Below, one piece after another: positions 35,639 through 51,942 of a stretch of 64,000 bases of DNA. Origin of the DNA: Diphasiastrum complanatum (Eukaryota; Streptophyta; Lycopodiopsida; Lycopodiales; Lycopodiaceae); the NCBI GenBank assembly GCA_029204225.1, contig CM055096.1, forward strand, positions 68,829,741 through 68,893,740, in the 5' to 3' direction. Numbering within the stretch: position 1 is the first letter of the stretch; every line of letters begins with the position of its first letter. Made by a program: the position numbers and the translations under genes. The notes under the pieces were generated by a model. It saw nothing but the letters and a program-made list of their open reading frames with translations. It was not told where the DNA came from and ran no database searches.

Positions 35639-36278
35639 TTCAGTCCTTCACTTGACGAAGATGTTCGTAAACTTGAACATCTGGAGACACGAAACACGAA
35701 GAGTTTCATGAACACGAAAGTCAACGGAGACGAACGGTTCGCGAACATGAATAGTTCATGAACACGAAGGATCCACCAACGAGATTCCTTTGCGATCCAG
35801 CAAGAGAGAAAGGCAGACGAGGTAAGCGAAACCAACGGTGGAAACGAAACTCGTTCTGTCCTCACGCTCCAAGGAGTACCACCAGAGATCACACAAGTAT
35901 CCAGAAGTACAGAGATCCGACCTGATGGCATGACGTCAACAGATACTTCCTAGGTCGTGGCTAATCTGCCACTCTTGTAATTTCCTGATTAGTTGTAGAT
36001 GTATAATCACTCTAATCTTAGAGACCATACTTACTGGATAATACTTGACACATATCAGAACAGGATACACAGAGTGTAACTAAGAGAAGAGACACTGAAG
36101 AAGTCTGATGCTAGTAAGTTATCAAGACAAACATAGACAGAAGCTATGCCTGCATGCGAGAAGATAATTTTGTCTAGGATCAGAAGATCTTATTGTCCGC
36201 TAGTGAAGCGAGACTACTACTCGTGAGAGAGCCGTGGTTCTCTCACGCCAACGCACTGCATGGATTCACATGTAGTGC
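35639..36278 (+). mobile_element. 5' LTR of Ty1-copia element
   Basis: About 640 bases repeated at 40416-41063 with some 93-95 percent identity by eye. Shared landmarks are CACTTGACGAA near the start, CTTCCTAGGTCGTG in the middle and CTCTCACGCCAACGCACTG at the end. Limits are where similarity stops, so may be off by a few bases. No clear target duplication was found. Confidence 0.85.
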
Positions 36279-36283
36279 AGCAA

Positions 36284-39200
36284 TGGCTTTAATCAACAGC
36301 ATGCAAGATCTGCACGATACTCGATTCTTCAAGATCCAACTTTCTAGCCTGGAAAGTTAAGACATCTTTGATACTAAAGGGCGAAGGACTCTTCCCCTGG
36401 GTGGATGGCATAGAAGAAATGCCTACGACAACAGGCAAGGAGCTACGCGAATGGAGGGAGAAAAACGACAAGGTAGTAGCCTTGCTATCATCTTCCATCG
36501 AAGATAGCCTTACACTTGACCTGACTACACTCTCCAAAGCTAAGGAGATGTGGGATGCACTGCTCACAGGATTTCAGACGAGATCAAGAAGTCAGATTAT
36601 GATGCTGGAAGATCAGTTGACGAATCTGTAGTGGGATGGAAAAGACCTCACCTCTTTCATGAGAAAGAGGAAGCATCTGTTTCTATCACTACACAACTCA
36701 GGAGCAGAGAATGCAGTATCAGCTGAGAAGCAGCTCACATATCTGTTGAGAACCTTACCCAAATCTTTCCAGACAACACAAACCTTGCTTGCGAAAGATC
36801 CTACCATGAACCTCGAAAAGGCGATTGTCGAGATTCGAGAGGAAGTCGAGGCCAGAGAGCACCTTGATCACAAAGATGGTTCTGACCAAGCACTCTACAA
36901 CAATAGAGAAAAATCAAAGAAACAGTTCAAGCCTAAGAGGGAGTCAAATCAGAGACAAGATCGTGACCAGCAAGCAGAGGGGACCAGCAAAAGCAACTAG
37001 AAGACCAAAGGGAGGTCGAAACTACAAGATGTTGACAAGAAGACCTGCACGAGATGCAGAAGCGACGGACATACAGTAGATACCTGCTGGCTCAATCCCA
37101 AGATTGAGTGTATCGATTGCCATAAGAAGGGTCATGCAGCCATGGATTGCCGCCAGAACCCAAGAAACAGATCAGCACAAAACAGACAGGAGAACGATAA
37201 TAGTTCTTCCTATGTCAAGGAGCCCACGAGCTCGAAGATGGGTGAAGAAAGAACGATCAAAAATTGTTCGACCACGTACATCTGTGAAGATGTGTGTGCA
37301 GCATCAACGTCTGACACACACGAGGTGATCCTAGATTCAGAAGCCACCTCGCACTTCGTGACATTAAGATGAATCATGTCTGATTTCAGAAGTGCAGATC
37401 CCTCAAGATTCATAGTTCTTGGAGATGGATCCAGACATCAAGTGAACGATATTGGTTCACTCTGGCTCAACACCAACGACAGAGACAGACGACTTGAAGA
37501 TATTCTGTTCGTGCCAACTCTGCAGCAAGACTTGCTCTCTGTAGCAAGAATAGCAGATGTAGGGATGCGTGTGACGTTTTCTAACGAAGCATGCAACGTG
37601 ATTGATGCCATCACCAGCACTCTCATTGCTCAAGGCAGAAGGAAAGGGAACCTATATCATCTGAAGGTACGCCTACTTGCAGATCAGGTGCATCAGACTC
37701 ATGACAACTCGCCAGACACTTTGTGGCACAGAAGACTCTGCCACATGAACTCAATGGCACTCCACCAGACAAGTAATCATGGAGCAATAACAGGGGTCAG
37801 CATCTCTAATGCAACCAATTCGAGCACCTGTATGCATGTTTGAAAGGCAAGATGTCACGCTCACCATTCGTCAAAGACTCCTACAGAACGACAAGATTCT
37901 GGAGCTGGTGCACTCTGACATCTGCGGTCCATTCAACATAATCTCAGTAGGAGGTTCAAAATATTATATAATCTTCATCGATGATTATAGCAAGTTTGCC
38001 AGTGTGTATTTTATTCAGAATAAATCTGAAGCACTCGATAAATTCACAGAACATGTGAATTGGGTTGAGATATGCATAGGCAGCAAGGTGAAGCAGATCA
38101 GAACAGATCGAGGTGGCGAATATATCTCGAATCACTTCACTGACTTCTGCAATGATCATGGCATCATTCACAGAAGAACTGCAGCCTACACACTGCAGCA
38201 CAATGGTGTTGCTGAACGAAAGAATAGGACCTTGATGGAAGCAGCCAGATGTATGATGGCATACTCGAAGGCTCCAAGGGCACTGTGGGCTGAAGTAGTA
38301 GCTATAGCCGCATACATCCAGAACAAGACATGTATCTAGTGTTCCTCACACGACACCACATGAGCTATGGTGGGGTAGAAAGCCCAACCTGTCTCACGTC
38401 AGAATATTTGGCTGTGCAGCATATGCACATATTCCTGATAAGCTTCGCAAGAAGCTTGATGAGAAAGCCGAGCAAGGATTTCTCGTAGGTTATGACAATA
38501 ATTCGTCATACTACAGAATCTACATGCTAGACACAAACACTGTGAAGACAGTAAGAGATGTCAAATTCGACGAGAGCAGGACAATGGCCAACGAAGACCC
38601 TGTTAGCTATGAAGTTCTGTAAAGACAGTATATGACCTGCCACCAACGTCAGAGGGAGCAGAGGACGAACACGAAAATGAAGATTTTTGAGTCGTCTCCC
38701 ATTCGAGCGACGAATCAGACGAAGAAAGATTTGAGAGGCAACCTGCCGCCGTAGTTTTTGTAAACCAAGATGGTTCCAGACCGAGAAGAGCAGACAAGGG
38801 CAAAGGGATATATGTTCCGGGAGGATCTCCCAGAAGGTCGACAAGACCACGAAGAGCGCCATCAAGATTTGTGCCAAGCAGCTCAACTTCCACATCAGAA
38901 GAATTTTGCGGGTTCAGTGGCGAACCACAGACATTCGAGGAGAGTCCAAAAAAGGACAAATAGGTCCAAGCCATGAACGAAGAGATGGAGTCCATGAGGA
39001 AGAACCAGGTATGGACGTTGGAGCCATTACCTCATAAGTGCAAGACTGTCAAATGCAAATGGATTTTCAAACTCAAATATGGACCAGACGGGGGAGTGTG
39101 ACAAAATAAAAGACAAGACTGGTAGCAAAGGGTTTCTCTTAGAGATACGGTATTGACTATTCTGAAACCTTCTCTCCTGTCATCAAACATTCATCCCTAC

Positions 39201-40372
39201 GTCTGTTGTTTGCATATGCAGCAGCTTATGACCTCATGATCCACATTGTGGACGAGAAGACAGCCTTCTTACATGGCGAATTAGACGAAGAGGTCTACAT
39301 GGATCAACCTACAGGATTTGTCTCGAATTCACTTCCCGACTATGTATGCAGAATGCATAGAAGCATCTACGGTTTGAAGAAATCAGCCCGACAATGGTAC
39401 AAGAAGAAGGATCAGGCCCTGAAATCATTGGGATTCAAGCCTCTGTTGGCTGACTCCAATGTGTATGTCAGAGTTACAGATGGGCAGATCATCAACGATG
39501 GCTATTTATGTGGACGCACTCTGATACTTTGCAGGAGTGAGCAGCTAATTGCTGAAGTAAAGACAGACATCTCGAAACATTTTGAGATAGTGGATCAGGG
39601 AGAAGCCAGGTGTTACCTAGGCTTCCAAATTGAAAGGGACTATGAGGGAGGCAAGTTATACCTTCATCAGTCCAGATACACCCAGAAGATCCTAGAGGAC
39701 TTTGGGATGCTGAATTGCAAAGGAGCGAATACTCCAATGCTCGCAGGGACGGTGCTAACAAATGACGACTGTCCAAAGACTGAGGAAGAAAGGGAACAGA
39801 TGCAGTTCACACCCTACAAGAGGCTGATAGGTTCACTGATGTACCTTGCAGACATCACACGTCCTGATATTGCTTATGCAGTATTCAGGATGAGCCAATT
39901 CTACACGAATCCAAGCTCGACACATTGGAAGATTGCAAAACAAATTTTGCAATATCTTCAATTAACGAGGGATTATGGCTTGTGTTATTGTCATGGTGCA
40001 GGTCTTAGGATACTTTCCTATAGCGATGCTAGCTGGGCATCTCTCAGGGTCGACTGTAAAAGCATCTCAGGAGGATGCACCATCACATCAGGAGCAGTAG
40101 TTCTCTGGGTCAGCAAGAAGTAGACCATTGTAGCTCAGTCGTCCTGCGAAGCAGAGTACGTAGCAGCAGTGAAGATGGCCAACAAAATAATTTGGCTAAG
40201 GTAGTTCCTAGACGAATTGGGCGAAACAAGGAACGAGCCATTGGTCTTGCAGATGGACAACAACTCTGCGATACACCTGACGAAAGATTCTATGTTCCAC
40301 TCAAGAACGAAGCACATTGCAATCAAGTATCACTTGATCAGAGATCTGATTGAAATGAAGATGATGTAGACC
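36284..40372 (+). pseudogene. Ty1-copia gag-pol polyprotein, inactivated
   Basis: Segments in order: gag (36284-37010, with KELREWREKNDKVVALL), a CCHC zinc knuckle (CTRCRSDGHTVDTC and CIDCHKKGHAAMDC, about 37045-37150), protease (about 37327, ILDSEATSHF, where the catalytic DSG is DSE), pre-integrase and integrase (37376-38600, LWHRRLCHMNS, DICGPF, IIFIDDYSKFASVYF, then HNGVAERKNRT), reverse transcriptase (39190-39700, EKTAFLHGELDEEVYMDQP; the usual YVDD region reads GYLCGRTLIL) and RNase H (about 40010-40372, LSYSDASWAS, later MVADIFT). Multiple stops and frameshifts split it. It lies between the two LTRs in the right order. Confidence 0.93.
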
Positions 40373-40415
40373 ACCTTCATAGGAACGAAAGATATGGTTG
40401 CTGACATCTTCACTT

Positions 40416-41063
40416 TTCAGTCTTCACTTGACGAAAATGTTCGCGAACTCGAACATCTGGAGACACAAAACACGAAGAGTTTTGCGAACACGAAAGTCAA
40501 CGGAGACGAAGACGAACAATTTGCGAACACAAACGGTTTGCGAACACGAAGGATACACGAACGAGATTCCTTTGCGGTCCAGCAAGAGAGAAAGGCAGAC
40601 GAGGTAAGCAAAACCAATGGTGGAAACAAAACCCGTTCTGTCCTCGCGCTCCAAGGAGTACCACCAAAGATCACGCAAGTACCCAGAAGTACAGAGATCC
40701 GACCTGATGGCATGACGTCAGCAGATACTTCCTAGGTCGTGACTAATCTGCCACTCTTGTAATTCTCTGATTAGTTGTAGATGTATAATCACTCTAGTAA
40801 TCTTAGAGACCGTACTTATTGGATAATATTGGGCACATATCAGAACAGGCTACACAGAGTGTAACTAAGAGAAGAGACACTGAAGAAGTCTGATGCTAGT
40901 AAGCAATCAAGATGAACACAGACAGAAGCTCTGCTTGCATGCGAGAAGATAATTTTGTCTAGGATCAGAAGATCCTATTGTCTGCTAGTGAAGCGAGACT
41001 ACTACTCATGAGAGAGCCGTGTTTCTCTCACGCCAACGCACTGGGTGGATTCGCATGCAGTGC
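40416..41063 (+). mobile_element. 3' LTR of Ty1-copia element
   Basis: Partner of 35639-36278. The polyprotein frame (MVADIFT) runs into it, as is common in copia elements. Confidence 0.85.
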
Positions 41064-42599
41064 CCTGAAGAAATCAGAGAAAATCAATATAGATTATTTT
41101 TCTGGTTGTGTCTGATCTTGGATGTCGAATGCTTATGTTGTTTATTTTTCATATGTTTGAGTTTTCTTGTTCCCTTTGAATTTCGCACCTTGATTGAGAT
41201 GAAGTCGAATTCTGTATTAATTTTATGAACGTAGATCAGTAGTAACTGACTACTCTCTGGAGGATTGTAGAAGTGTTTCAGCTGGCAGTGCCCAATGAAC
41301 GCAACTGAACTCCATCCGAATGTCGAAAGAGAGTCGCAAATGTTTCGTGAATTTTCTTCTCACGATTCTCATCAGTCATATCGGAGCAACGCACGACTCC
41401 CAACAGAAATATCTCATAAGCACATTCACCATAAAGCATAAACCAGTGGGAAAGCCTTGTGGGGCTCGAGCACCTACCACAAGATATTCTATCACCAATG
41501 GTGAACACAAGTAAGCAAAACAAGATTACACAAAAGTGTTTCTATTAATCCAATAGCTTGTACAAGTGTTGTTGGAGATCCAAATCCACTTCCATATATG
41601 GAAAGTGTGGTGGGCCTAAGCTTAAACATGCTTATGGGACTAAGTCCAAACTTAAGCTAATTAACTTATGCACTTGCACTAACTTAGAAACTAAATTTAA
41701 CTTAAACTTAGGAATTAAATCTTAAACTTAGACTTTCTAAGTTGAACTATTACAAATGATTGTTTGTAATAGTTAAACTTAAATAGTAAAAGGTCTAAGC
41801 ATAAGGTTTTCCTAATCCGAATTACTTGTGGGCTTACAAAACACATGCCACAATAATTTCTATGTTGGGCTAACATAAGGGACAACACTGATGAAGATTT
41901 CATTTTCTTTGTCCAAACTGATTGACTCACTTTGTTGCACATCATTGTGTTTGGTGGTCTTCAGCTTCTTCACCTCTAACCTGTTCTAATTCCATCAATC
42001 ATTCATATTGCTTTTGTCTCTATTTTTTGGATGACGTGGATAGGTAGCTCTTCTCGTTTAATATACATCAGACTCAATTTTCCCTTGTGCTTATGGTCGT
42101 CACATTTTGGTTGTCTGATCATGGGAAGTATTGGACTGAGATTAAGATTGCATAAGAAATGAATTTGCAATAGTCAGGTGCAATATTTGTGTATATTGCA
42201 CCTGACTATTGCAAATTCGAGAAGAATCTTACAACTCAAGACTTGTTATGCAAAATAGAAAACATATTCTGAAAAGTTTAATGTTTGAACTATTGTCTCC
42301 AGCATTAGTTTAATGAGTTTCACACAGCATCGCACAATGCACCGTGAAGGATAGATACCCGTAAAAGGTATGGATCGTTTTGTTCCGTATGTTCAGAACA
42401 GAACAGGTTTGGTACATTCAAAATGTAAAGAAATTCGAATTTTTTTCATCTGAAAACCCTTCCCGAAAAGAAAATTTTGAAATCATCTTTTGGGAAGTCA
42501 ACTTCTTTTGTGGTCTTTGAAGAAACTTATGTTTAAAATTTGCACCATCTATGAACATTGAGTCTGAATTGGAGCTATTCGAAAGTAACCAAAAGTAGC
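41064..42599. other. Intergenic, no gene seen; possible old LTR
   Basis: Contains a stretch at 41480-41990 with LTR-like composition (repeated forms of TTAAACTTAGA) but no second copy in the window. A perfect hairpin lies at 42161-42218. Otherwise nothing recognised. Confidence 0.45.
42161..42218. other. Perfect 26-bp hairpin
   Basis: 42161-42186 is exactly complementary to 42193-42218, with a 6-base loop (TTGTGT). It lies about 380 bases outside the inner edge of the right inverted-repeat arm. Such perfection suggests a recent foldback or microRNA-like stem; there is no evidence of transcription. Confidence 0.85.
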
Positions 42600-44089
42600 A
42601 AGCGTATGAACATAGAAATAATTTTCGATGTATATTTATTTTTTATGTCTAAACAGCCTATTTAAGGCAGCGTAATGTCATTCCCTACTTTGCAATAATT
42701 TCAAGGAAAAAGAAAATTTAGGTCACTTTTCCAAACGGAACGCATTCAGAACAAGCAACAACGGTCCGAAGGTTGAGCTAAATCATTTGTTTAGCCTAGT
42801 TCAAAGTTGGTGGTTTATACTGTTGAAACATTTCACATGGGAATATCTAGGCTTAAAGTCTCTCTATTTGACCCAAAGAAAAAGTTCACTGAAAGGTGAA
42901 AAAGTAGCTCTATTTATCATAACCCTCGGCATGATGTCATATTTTATGCTTTTTATTCCATTGCAAAAAATAAATTTTGCTAGTGATCAAATTCATCATA
43001 GGTTTTGAGAAATTTTGGCTTTGATATCAAGTATGTCATACAACTGGATCCTCGATTTTTATGAAGGATATATAGCTACCTCTCCAATCCGAATTTCATC
43101 GATGTTGCTCTTTACCTCTTTACTCAACCTTCCACTCGAAAAGTTGAGTATTACACAACCTTCTATTCAGAGGGTTGTGTGAGAATTGTTTTCAAGGGAG
43201 GGAAGATCCCTCCCTCCCTTGAAACTGCCCACATCCCGAATTCTCCAAGATTCCAAATATGCCAAGAGAATCCAAGAGCATGTCGAGAAAAGCTGCCCTC
43301 CTTTGTGAACTTACCCTTGGCATTACAGCCATAATGCCTGGTTAGCCTGATCGGGCAGGGCGCCTGGGCATGGCAATCCAAAAAAAATCAAAACAAGTGT
43401 CAAGGCTGCTGTGCAAAGCCCCCAGGTAGGGCTTTACCCTATATACTTGAAGCCTTGGTGACATTGCCTTGTTCCAGAATTGCGCAGGCAAACCTGCCAG
43501 GGCAGGGAGTGGGCCTTTACAACGAGTAAAGCCACGGAGTATGGGGTCATAAGGCATGTGTGTCTTAAAATCATATTGTTGAATTATTGTTTTGAAAAGG
43601 TTGAAAGTATTTTGTCTATCCTGGCTGCATCCGCAGCTTGTAAATTCCGTAGAATTGGCAACCTTTGCAGATTCTAACGCACTTGAAGAAAGCATAGTAA
43701 ATCGCCACGCTGTTCTTTTACTACTATGAATTTATTGTTCCGAGCACCGTGCAATTCTCAAGGAATGGCAATCTCTGCAGAATTTAATGCACGTCAAGAA
43801 TGAATTGTAAACGCCATGCTAATCTTTGACCTTTTATAAGAGAATAATTCGGAGTGTTATGCGTGGACAGACGGATATTGAGACTGACGCTTACATACAA
43901 GCCCCTAAATCGTGAAATTTAAGACTTTTCGTGCCCTTGATAAACAAGATGCCCGCGATCTTGAGATCCAGTGGGCTCAGTGGAATCACCATTTGTACTC
44001 TGGTCTAATTCCAGGATCGTTACATTGCAACCACTTCAAAAATAAACCATGAATTGTAGGCACACAAAGAAACGGATGATGAAGATTAC

Positions 44090-44269
44090 CTTGACATTGA
44101 TTTTCGAGCGAGGTTGCTTTAGAAGGTACAGAAGAGCTAGCCCATCATCATTGTCCATGTCTGTGTCTACGTGCAACGTCTTTGGAGCAGCATGCAAACA
44201 ACTGAACAGTGTCCAACAGACAGTTGCAGCTATTGCGATGACCCTCATCTTTCCAATCGGCCGCCTCAT
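44090..44269 (-). pseudogene. Orphan copy of nucleoside hydrolase exon 1
   Basis: A 60-codon open segment from ATG 44269 to a GT donor, mirror of 5081-5260. It keeps DTDMDNDDG and the signal peptide but differs at 5 bases, 4 of them changing an amino acid (V to M, I to V, Q to K, H to N). Exon 2 and later exons are absent downstream on this strand, so it cannot make an active enzyme. Confidence 0.85.
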
Positions 44270-45584
44270 ATTTCGTTGCAGAGGTTAAAGTAATCAGGAG
44301 CAAATAATCTTCAAACAAGCCTGAGTCACTCGAGGAAGCTCCCAGACGACGGCAAAAACGCTTCAGCTTACAAATTTAACTGATTGTAAGTGATAAATTC
44401 ATCGGGCATTGACAGATCCCCACGTAAATTTGCATAGTTGTAGAAATTCAACACAAGACTTGAAAATAAAGAAAACACAAATGTACGAGAATATGCATGA
44501 CTATTAAGGTTGACAACTGAGATATGACTGGATTGTAAGAAGAAACATGGATCAGAAAGTCTGCGAAGGATGCTGGTTCAGGCATTGATTGAAAGGATCT
44601 AACACATCAGATTTTTCAACGTTGTTAATCTGAGCACCTAAGTTTTCAGGCATTCAAGCATCCAGTAGGAAGCAAGGCGGACATGATATGATAAGAGATT
44701 CATTGTTTGAGCTTTTCGCTGTACCTCCGGAACGCTGGTGTAAGATTCGAAGCAGGCCAGAGGATCCTGATTCCTTGGTTGCTTAAATATTTTTTAAGTC
44801 TCCTGCTCTTTTTGGTTAGTGAATCCAACTTCCTTGACAGAATTCCGAAAATGGAGATCAAACCCAATCTCGACTTGCTCAATCCCAATTTATAGCTCGA
44901 TTTAACTGCTTTGTTGGAATTCAAGGCATTGAATGCCAGAGAGCATTACTGATCCATGGAGCCCACATCCAACAACGTACTGATCCATGAGCCCACATCC
45001 AACAACTTACTGATCCATGAAGCCCACATCCAACAACGGAGGTACGTAACAAGTAAACTGATACAGAAATGCCTGCGGCATTCCAATCCTAGGCAGCTCC
45101 TCCGCCGCAATCTGTAAACTTGTGTACTCTTTACAGTTTACAGCATGGCGTGTGTTACGTAGCTGAAAAGGGAGCAGGTAACACGCCATGCGAGAATAGA
45201 GAGTACTTGATTCGAGTATTGCAAGTTTTGTGATATTGTATCCATAAAACAATGCAGTAATAATAGATAGAGGTAGTGCTGCATTGAAAGACGAGGACTT
45301 ATTATTGATGAGGACAGAAAGAAACATAAGTCAAAGACGTGAGTGAAACTGACTACCCAGAAGCTAGAGAATCCAAAACGTTTGGACGATCCGCTGCTGC
45401 TGTAAAAAATCAGGGTTTACGTCAGTGATTGTTTCTCAGTAGACGCAACTTTTAAGCTAAAAGCTCAGTAGAACCCACTTTCGCTGTCTTGAATAGACAA
45501 TAGACACTTGACACTGTGGTGGTGTATATGCCATATATGGCTTTATCCTTTTGGGGGAGGACCTCCCTAGAGGGCATTCCGCCC

Positions 45585-46111
45585 TGGGAGGACTCAATGC
45601 CTGAGGCCGGGAGCTCGAGGGCTTGTGCCGAGTAGGGTGGGACGTTCGAGAGGAAGAGGGCCTTCCCCTGTGTAATGCCAACGTGTGAAAGTGGACATCG
45701 TTTTTTTTTCCCGAGCCGTACGGTACAGAGGTACGGCCACAAGCGTGGATTTCTTCTCTTTTTTTTTGAAATTTTTTTCACGTTTGTGAAATGTGCATGT
45801 GGACAGTCAATGACGGGCTGCCACATAATGTGCATGTGTTATGTGGCAGCCCGTCAATAGCTGTCAACATGCACATTGCACCGAAAAGCTCGTGTGCTAT
45901 GTGTCAACATTTGATTGGCTGCTTATGAGAAGAATGGTCACCCCAAATTCAGGTTTAAAAATTCACATGAGCATTGTGTGGGAGAAAGGAAACCTAAGCA
46001 CTTGGCATTAAGTCTTTGGAAATTGGTATGATTCTAGAATCTCCTCTTTTCACGTTTCATGGGGGGAGAATATGAGATGCAAGGGACAACACAATAAGCG
46101 TGGTTTCACAT
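45585..46111. other. Block present only in the right arm
   Basis: About 520 bases absent from the left arm, where a poly-C tract marks the junction (3791-3812). It contains a 17-bp hairpin at 45812-45855. No gene was recognised. It could be an insertion here or a deletion in the left arm. Confidence 0.6.
45812..45855. other. Perfect 17-bp hairpin
   Basis: 45812-45828 (GACGGGCTGCCACATAA) pairs with 45839-45855 across a 10-base loop. Confidence 0.85.
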
Positions 46112-47780
46112 GAAAGATAGTAAATAATGCACACTAGTGTTTGAAAAAGCTGGCAAAGTAAGTAATATGCAATTTGAGATTTTTTTACTGAAAATATACT
46201 ACTATTAATACCATTGCAAAAATTCATAAAATCTCCCAAACCGGGGTATCAATACGAGTATTAAGATAGTTAATTGGGGGATCCGGTTCTAGATCCTAGT
46301 ATTACAAAATCATTTATCAGCCGAATAGGTTTATGATATCATGTTGATACCACATGAGACCCCATAAACATTGGTATTTTGTTGAATTATGAAGGCATTC
46401 AATTTGTCAAACTGAATTGGAGAATCCCATTAATCTATTTGAAGTTTTAAGCTCTGCAATAAACATTCCATTCGAAGGGATTCTGTTGTTATGAAATGTG
46501 CTCTAGTATTGAATGACATTGAAGGTCAGTAAATCAAAGAATCTTTGCTCAATGTGAAACTCTCAATTTGTGAGCTGTGAAAACATTACTCCTAGTCAGA
46601 GAATGCGCAAAATTTCAAGGTGAAATTTTGCCTTATAGCTAAAATTTTATAAAATTTCCTAATGGTGACAAAATATAGTGATGATGAGAACATTTCAAAA
46701 TGAAATTTCTTGTGTCATATCATGTTGTGAAGTTCTTATCTTGCAAAGCAGCCTTCAACCTTGCAAAATTGATCGCGCCCCAATTTCACAATGGAGTTTT
46801 AAACCCTTAGATCATGTTGAAATATCTAAGAAATTTATTATGTATGCTATGCTACTAAAGAACAATCCTATCTTTCCAAGCAATATTTTTTCTTGGAGGT
46901 GTCCTAATGCAAGATAGATTTACATGGTAGGACATTGGAGATTGTCATAGCATGCAAATGATGATGAAATGCACAAAAGGAGTAAAATGTCAAGTGAATA
47001 AATTTGTAAAAAAAGCATGCTCTGGTGATTTTAAAGACTTGATTAAAAAGCTCCAACAAAGTTGCTCTTAAGGGAGCACAACAATAGAAATTAGTGGTTT
47101 CCGTCATGTTTTGAGACATAAAATCGCAAGAAAGATTCCAACGGTTCTAAATCCATCGGAAGTGCATGTCGGAAATCCTGCTTCTTGTTGTAATAGAGGG
47201 TATTGAAACTATTAATGGGCATTGGGCTTCTTAGCTATTTAAAGATATACTTGAAATGTACTCTATTGTTTTGTCATCACATTGGAGGTGTAAAATACGG
47301 TGATGGGTTGGTTAATATACCCACCTTTTGTATATAGCAGGAAAGAAGGCTATACGAGAATATTAAAATTCCCAGTAAAGTTGCCTCCTGCATCAACATC
47401 TGTGATGATGCGGTGTGCCAGGACAAGTTCAAACAAAGTAAAGATTTAAAATGTAATCTATTGATCGAGAACCTCATTTGTCATGACATTAGCACTAGAA
47501 TATACAACTACATATTGTTTGTAATCTTACAATTTGGAGTATTAAGAGAAAGTGACAGGATTTTGAAGCTGATGCTTTCATACAAGTACTTGATTCCCCA
47601 AAATTGCGAGCTTTAGTCCTTGCATCCCAATAAGCGCGGAGTTAAAGAGTACTTCATTTGGTTTGCTTGAGGTCAGAACTTCCTTTGGAATCATCATTCG
47701 TGTTCTAGTCTATTTCTAGATTCAGCTTGCTTGAAAATCAAACTAGGAATTGTAACACAAACAAAAGTTATGACCATTAC

Positions 47781-47938
47781 CTTGAGATGAATTTGCAAGC
47801 GAGGTTGCTTGAGAATGTACAGGAGGGCTAGCATATCCTTGTTGACCACGTCTGTGTCTAGAAGCACCGTCTTCGAACAGCATGGGAACAACTTAGCATT
47901 GTCCAACAGAAAATTGCAGCTACAGCGATGACCCTCAT
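47781..47938 (-). pseudogene. Orphan, frameshifted copy of upstream first exon
   Basis: Mirror of 585-743. One G is missing (GTTCGAAG against GTTCGGAAG), which breaks the frame between the signal peptide and the metal motif, here DTDVVNKD. The GT donor is kept. Confidence 0.85.
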
Positions 47939-48361
47939 CTTTCCAAGCGGCCCGACAATGTTCCGATGCACATGTACAGGTAGAAGTGATCAGTAGCAAC
48001 TAATATTTTATAGGGACTGAGTCACTCGACAAAGCTCCCAAACTAGCACAAAAATGCTTCGGTACTATGCACAACTTGTGATTTGTCAGTGAACAATTCG
48101 TCGGGCTTTTGACAGATGCTCAGACAGGAGAAGTTAAATCGTCGAAAATTCAACAAAAGCCTTGAAAATCAAGAGAGAAGACAAGCTTTCTATCCAGACG
48201 GGTAGCTACTAAGGTTGAAAACTGGGACTCGACGGAGTGTAACTAGAAACATGAGTCAGAAACTCTGCGAAGGAAGCTAATTTAGGCGTGGTTGAAAACC
48301 ATTGAAAGAGTCAGAATTTTCAGTGTTGCTCCAAGCAAGGAGTAATGTTGGGGACACAACC

Positions 48362-51567
<3,206 letters not shown>

Positions 51568-51942
51568 TTAGTTGTGCCTTGCGTTGGGTGCAGATGGTTG
51601 GACGGGGCCTTTCATAAGCTGACTAACAACAAGCTTTTCTTGTGCCCGAAGAGCCATCTTCTGATGAAGCATCCTCCTCCTCTTGCTAGACATGGTGACA
51701 TGCTGATCTTCCTTAGATCTTGGAGCTCTCTTCATTCCTGATTTGGGCATCCAGCTGATACTGAGCGACTCGGATATATTGGGTGCTTTGAAGCTGCAGC
51801 TGCAGTTAACTTCGCCTCGTTTCACAGCTCGAGCTTTCACGCACTCAGCTGCATGTGAAAACAAGAGAATATATAACAGGAGGAGGGCACAACGATACCA
51901 TTTAAAAGTAGACCTACGAATAGTTTTCACCAACATTGCCAT
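51568..51942 (-). CDS. IDA-like (IDL) signalling peptide precursor
   Basis: A single intact 124-codon exon from ATG 51942 to TAA 51568. Residues about 18-35 (CALLLLYILLFSHAAEC) form a signal peptide. The middle is basic and variable. The last 15 residues, MKGPVQPSAPNARHN, match the EPIP/PIP motif of INFLORESCENCE DEFICIENT IN ABSCISSION and its paralogues (known form: KG..PPSAPSKRHN), including the invariant PSAP and RHN, and sit at the very C-terminus as in the family. In known plants the processed, hydroxyproline-bearing peptide binds HAESA-type receptor kinases and triggers cell separation. A basic stretch before the motif (SKRRR) may guide processing. A TATA-like string lies about 105 bases upstream. 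CLE peptides also end in HN but require a VPSGPNP-type core, which is absent. Confidence 0.75.
   Translation of the reverse strand: MAMLVKTIRRSTFKWYRCALLLLYILLFSHAAECVKARAVKRGEVNCSCSFKAPNISESLSISWMPKSGMKRAPRSKEDQHVTMSSKRRRMLHQKMALRAQEKLVVSQLMKGPVQPSAPNARHN

Larger units (their letters stand above)
42600..48361. repeat. Right arm of large inverted repeat
   Basis: Reverse complement of 162-6750. It is about 830 bases shorter because it lacks the 1.36-kb left-arm block and has its own extra block of about 520 bases. It carries mirror copies of both first exons but no further exons of the nucleoside hydrolase gene. Confidence 0.9.

Noticed and set aside
51568-51942. CLE peptide precursor
   Set aside because: The C-terminal motif has PSAP..RHN, as in IDA-like peptides, and lacks the VPSGPNP core of CLE peptides.
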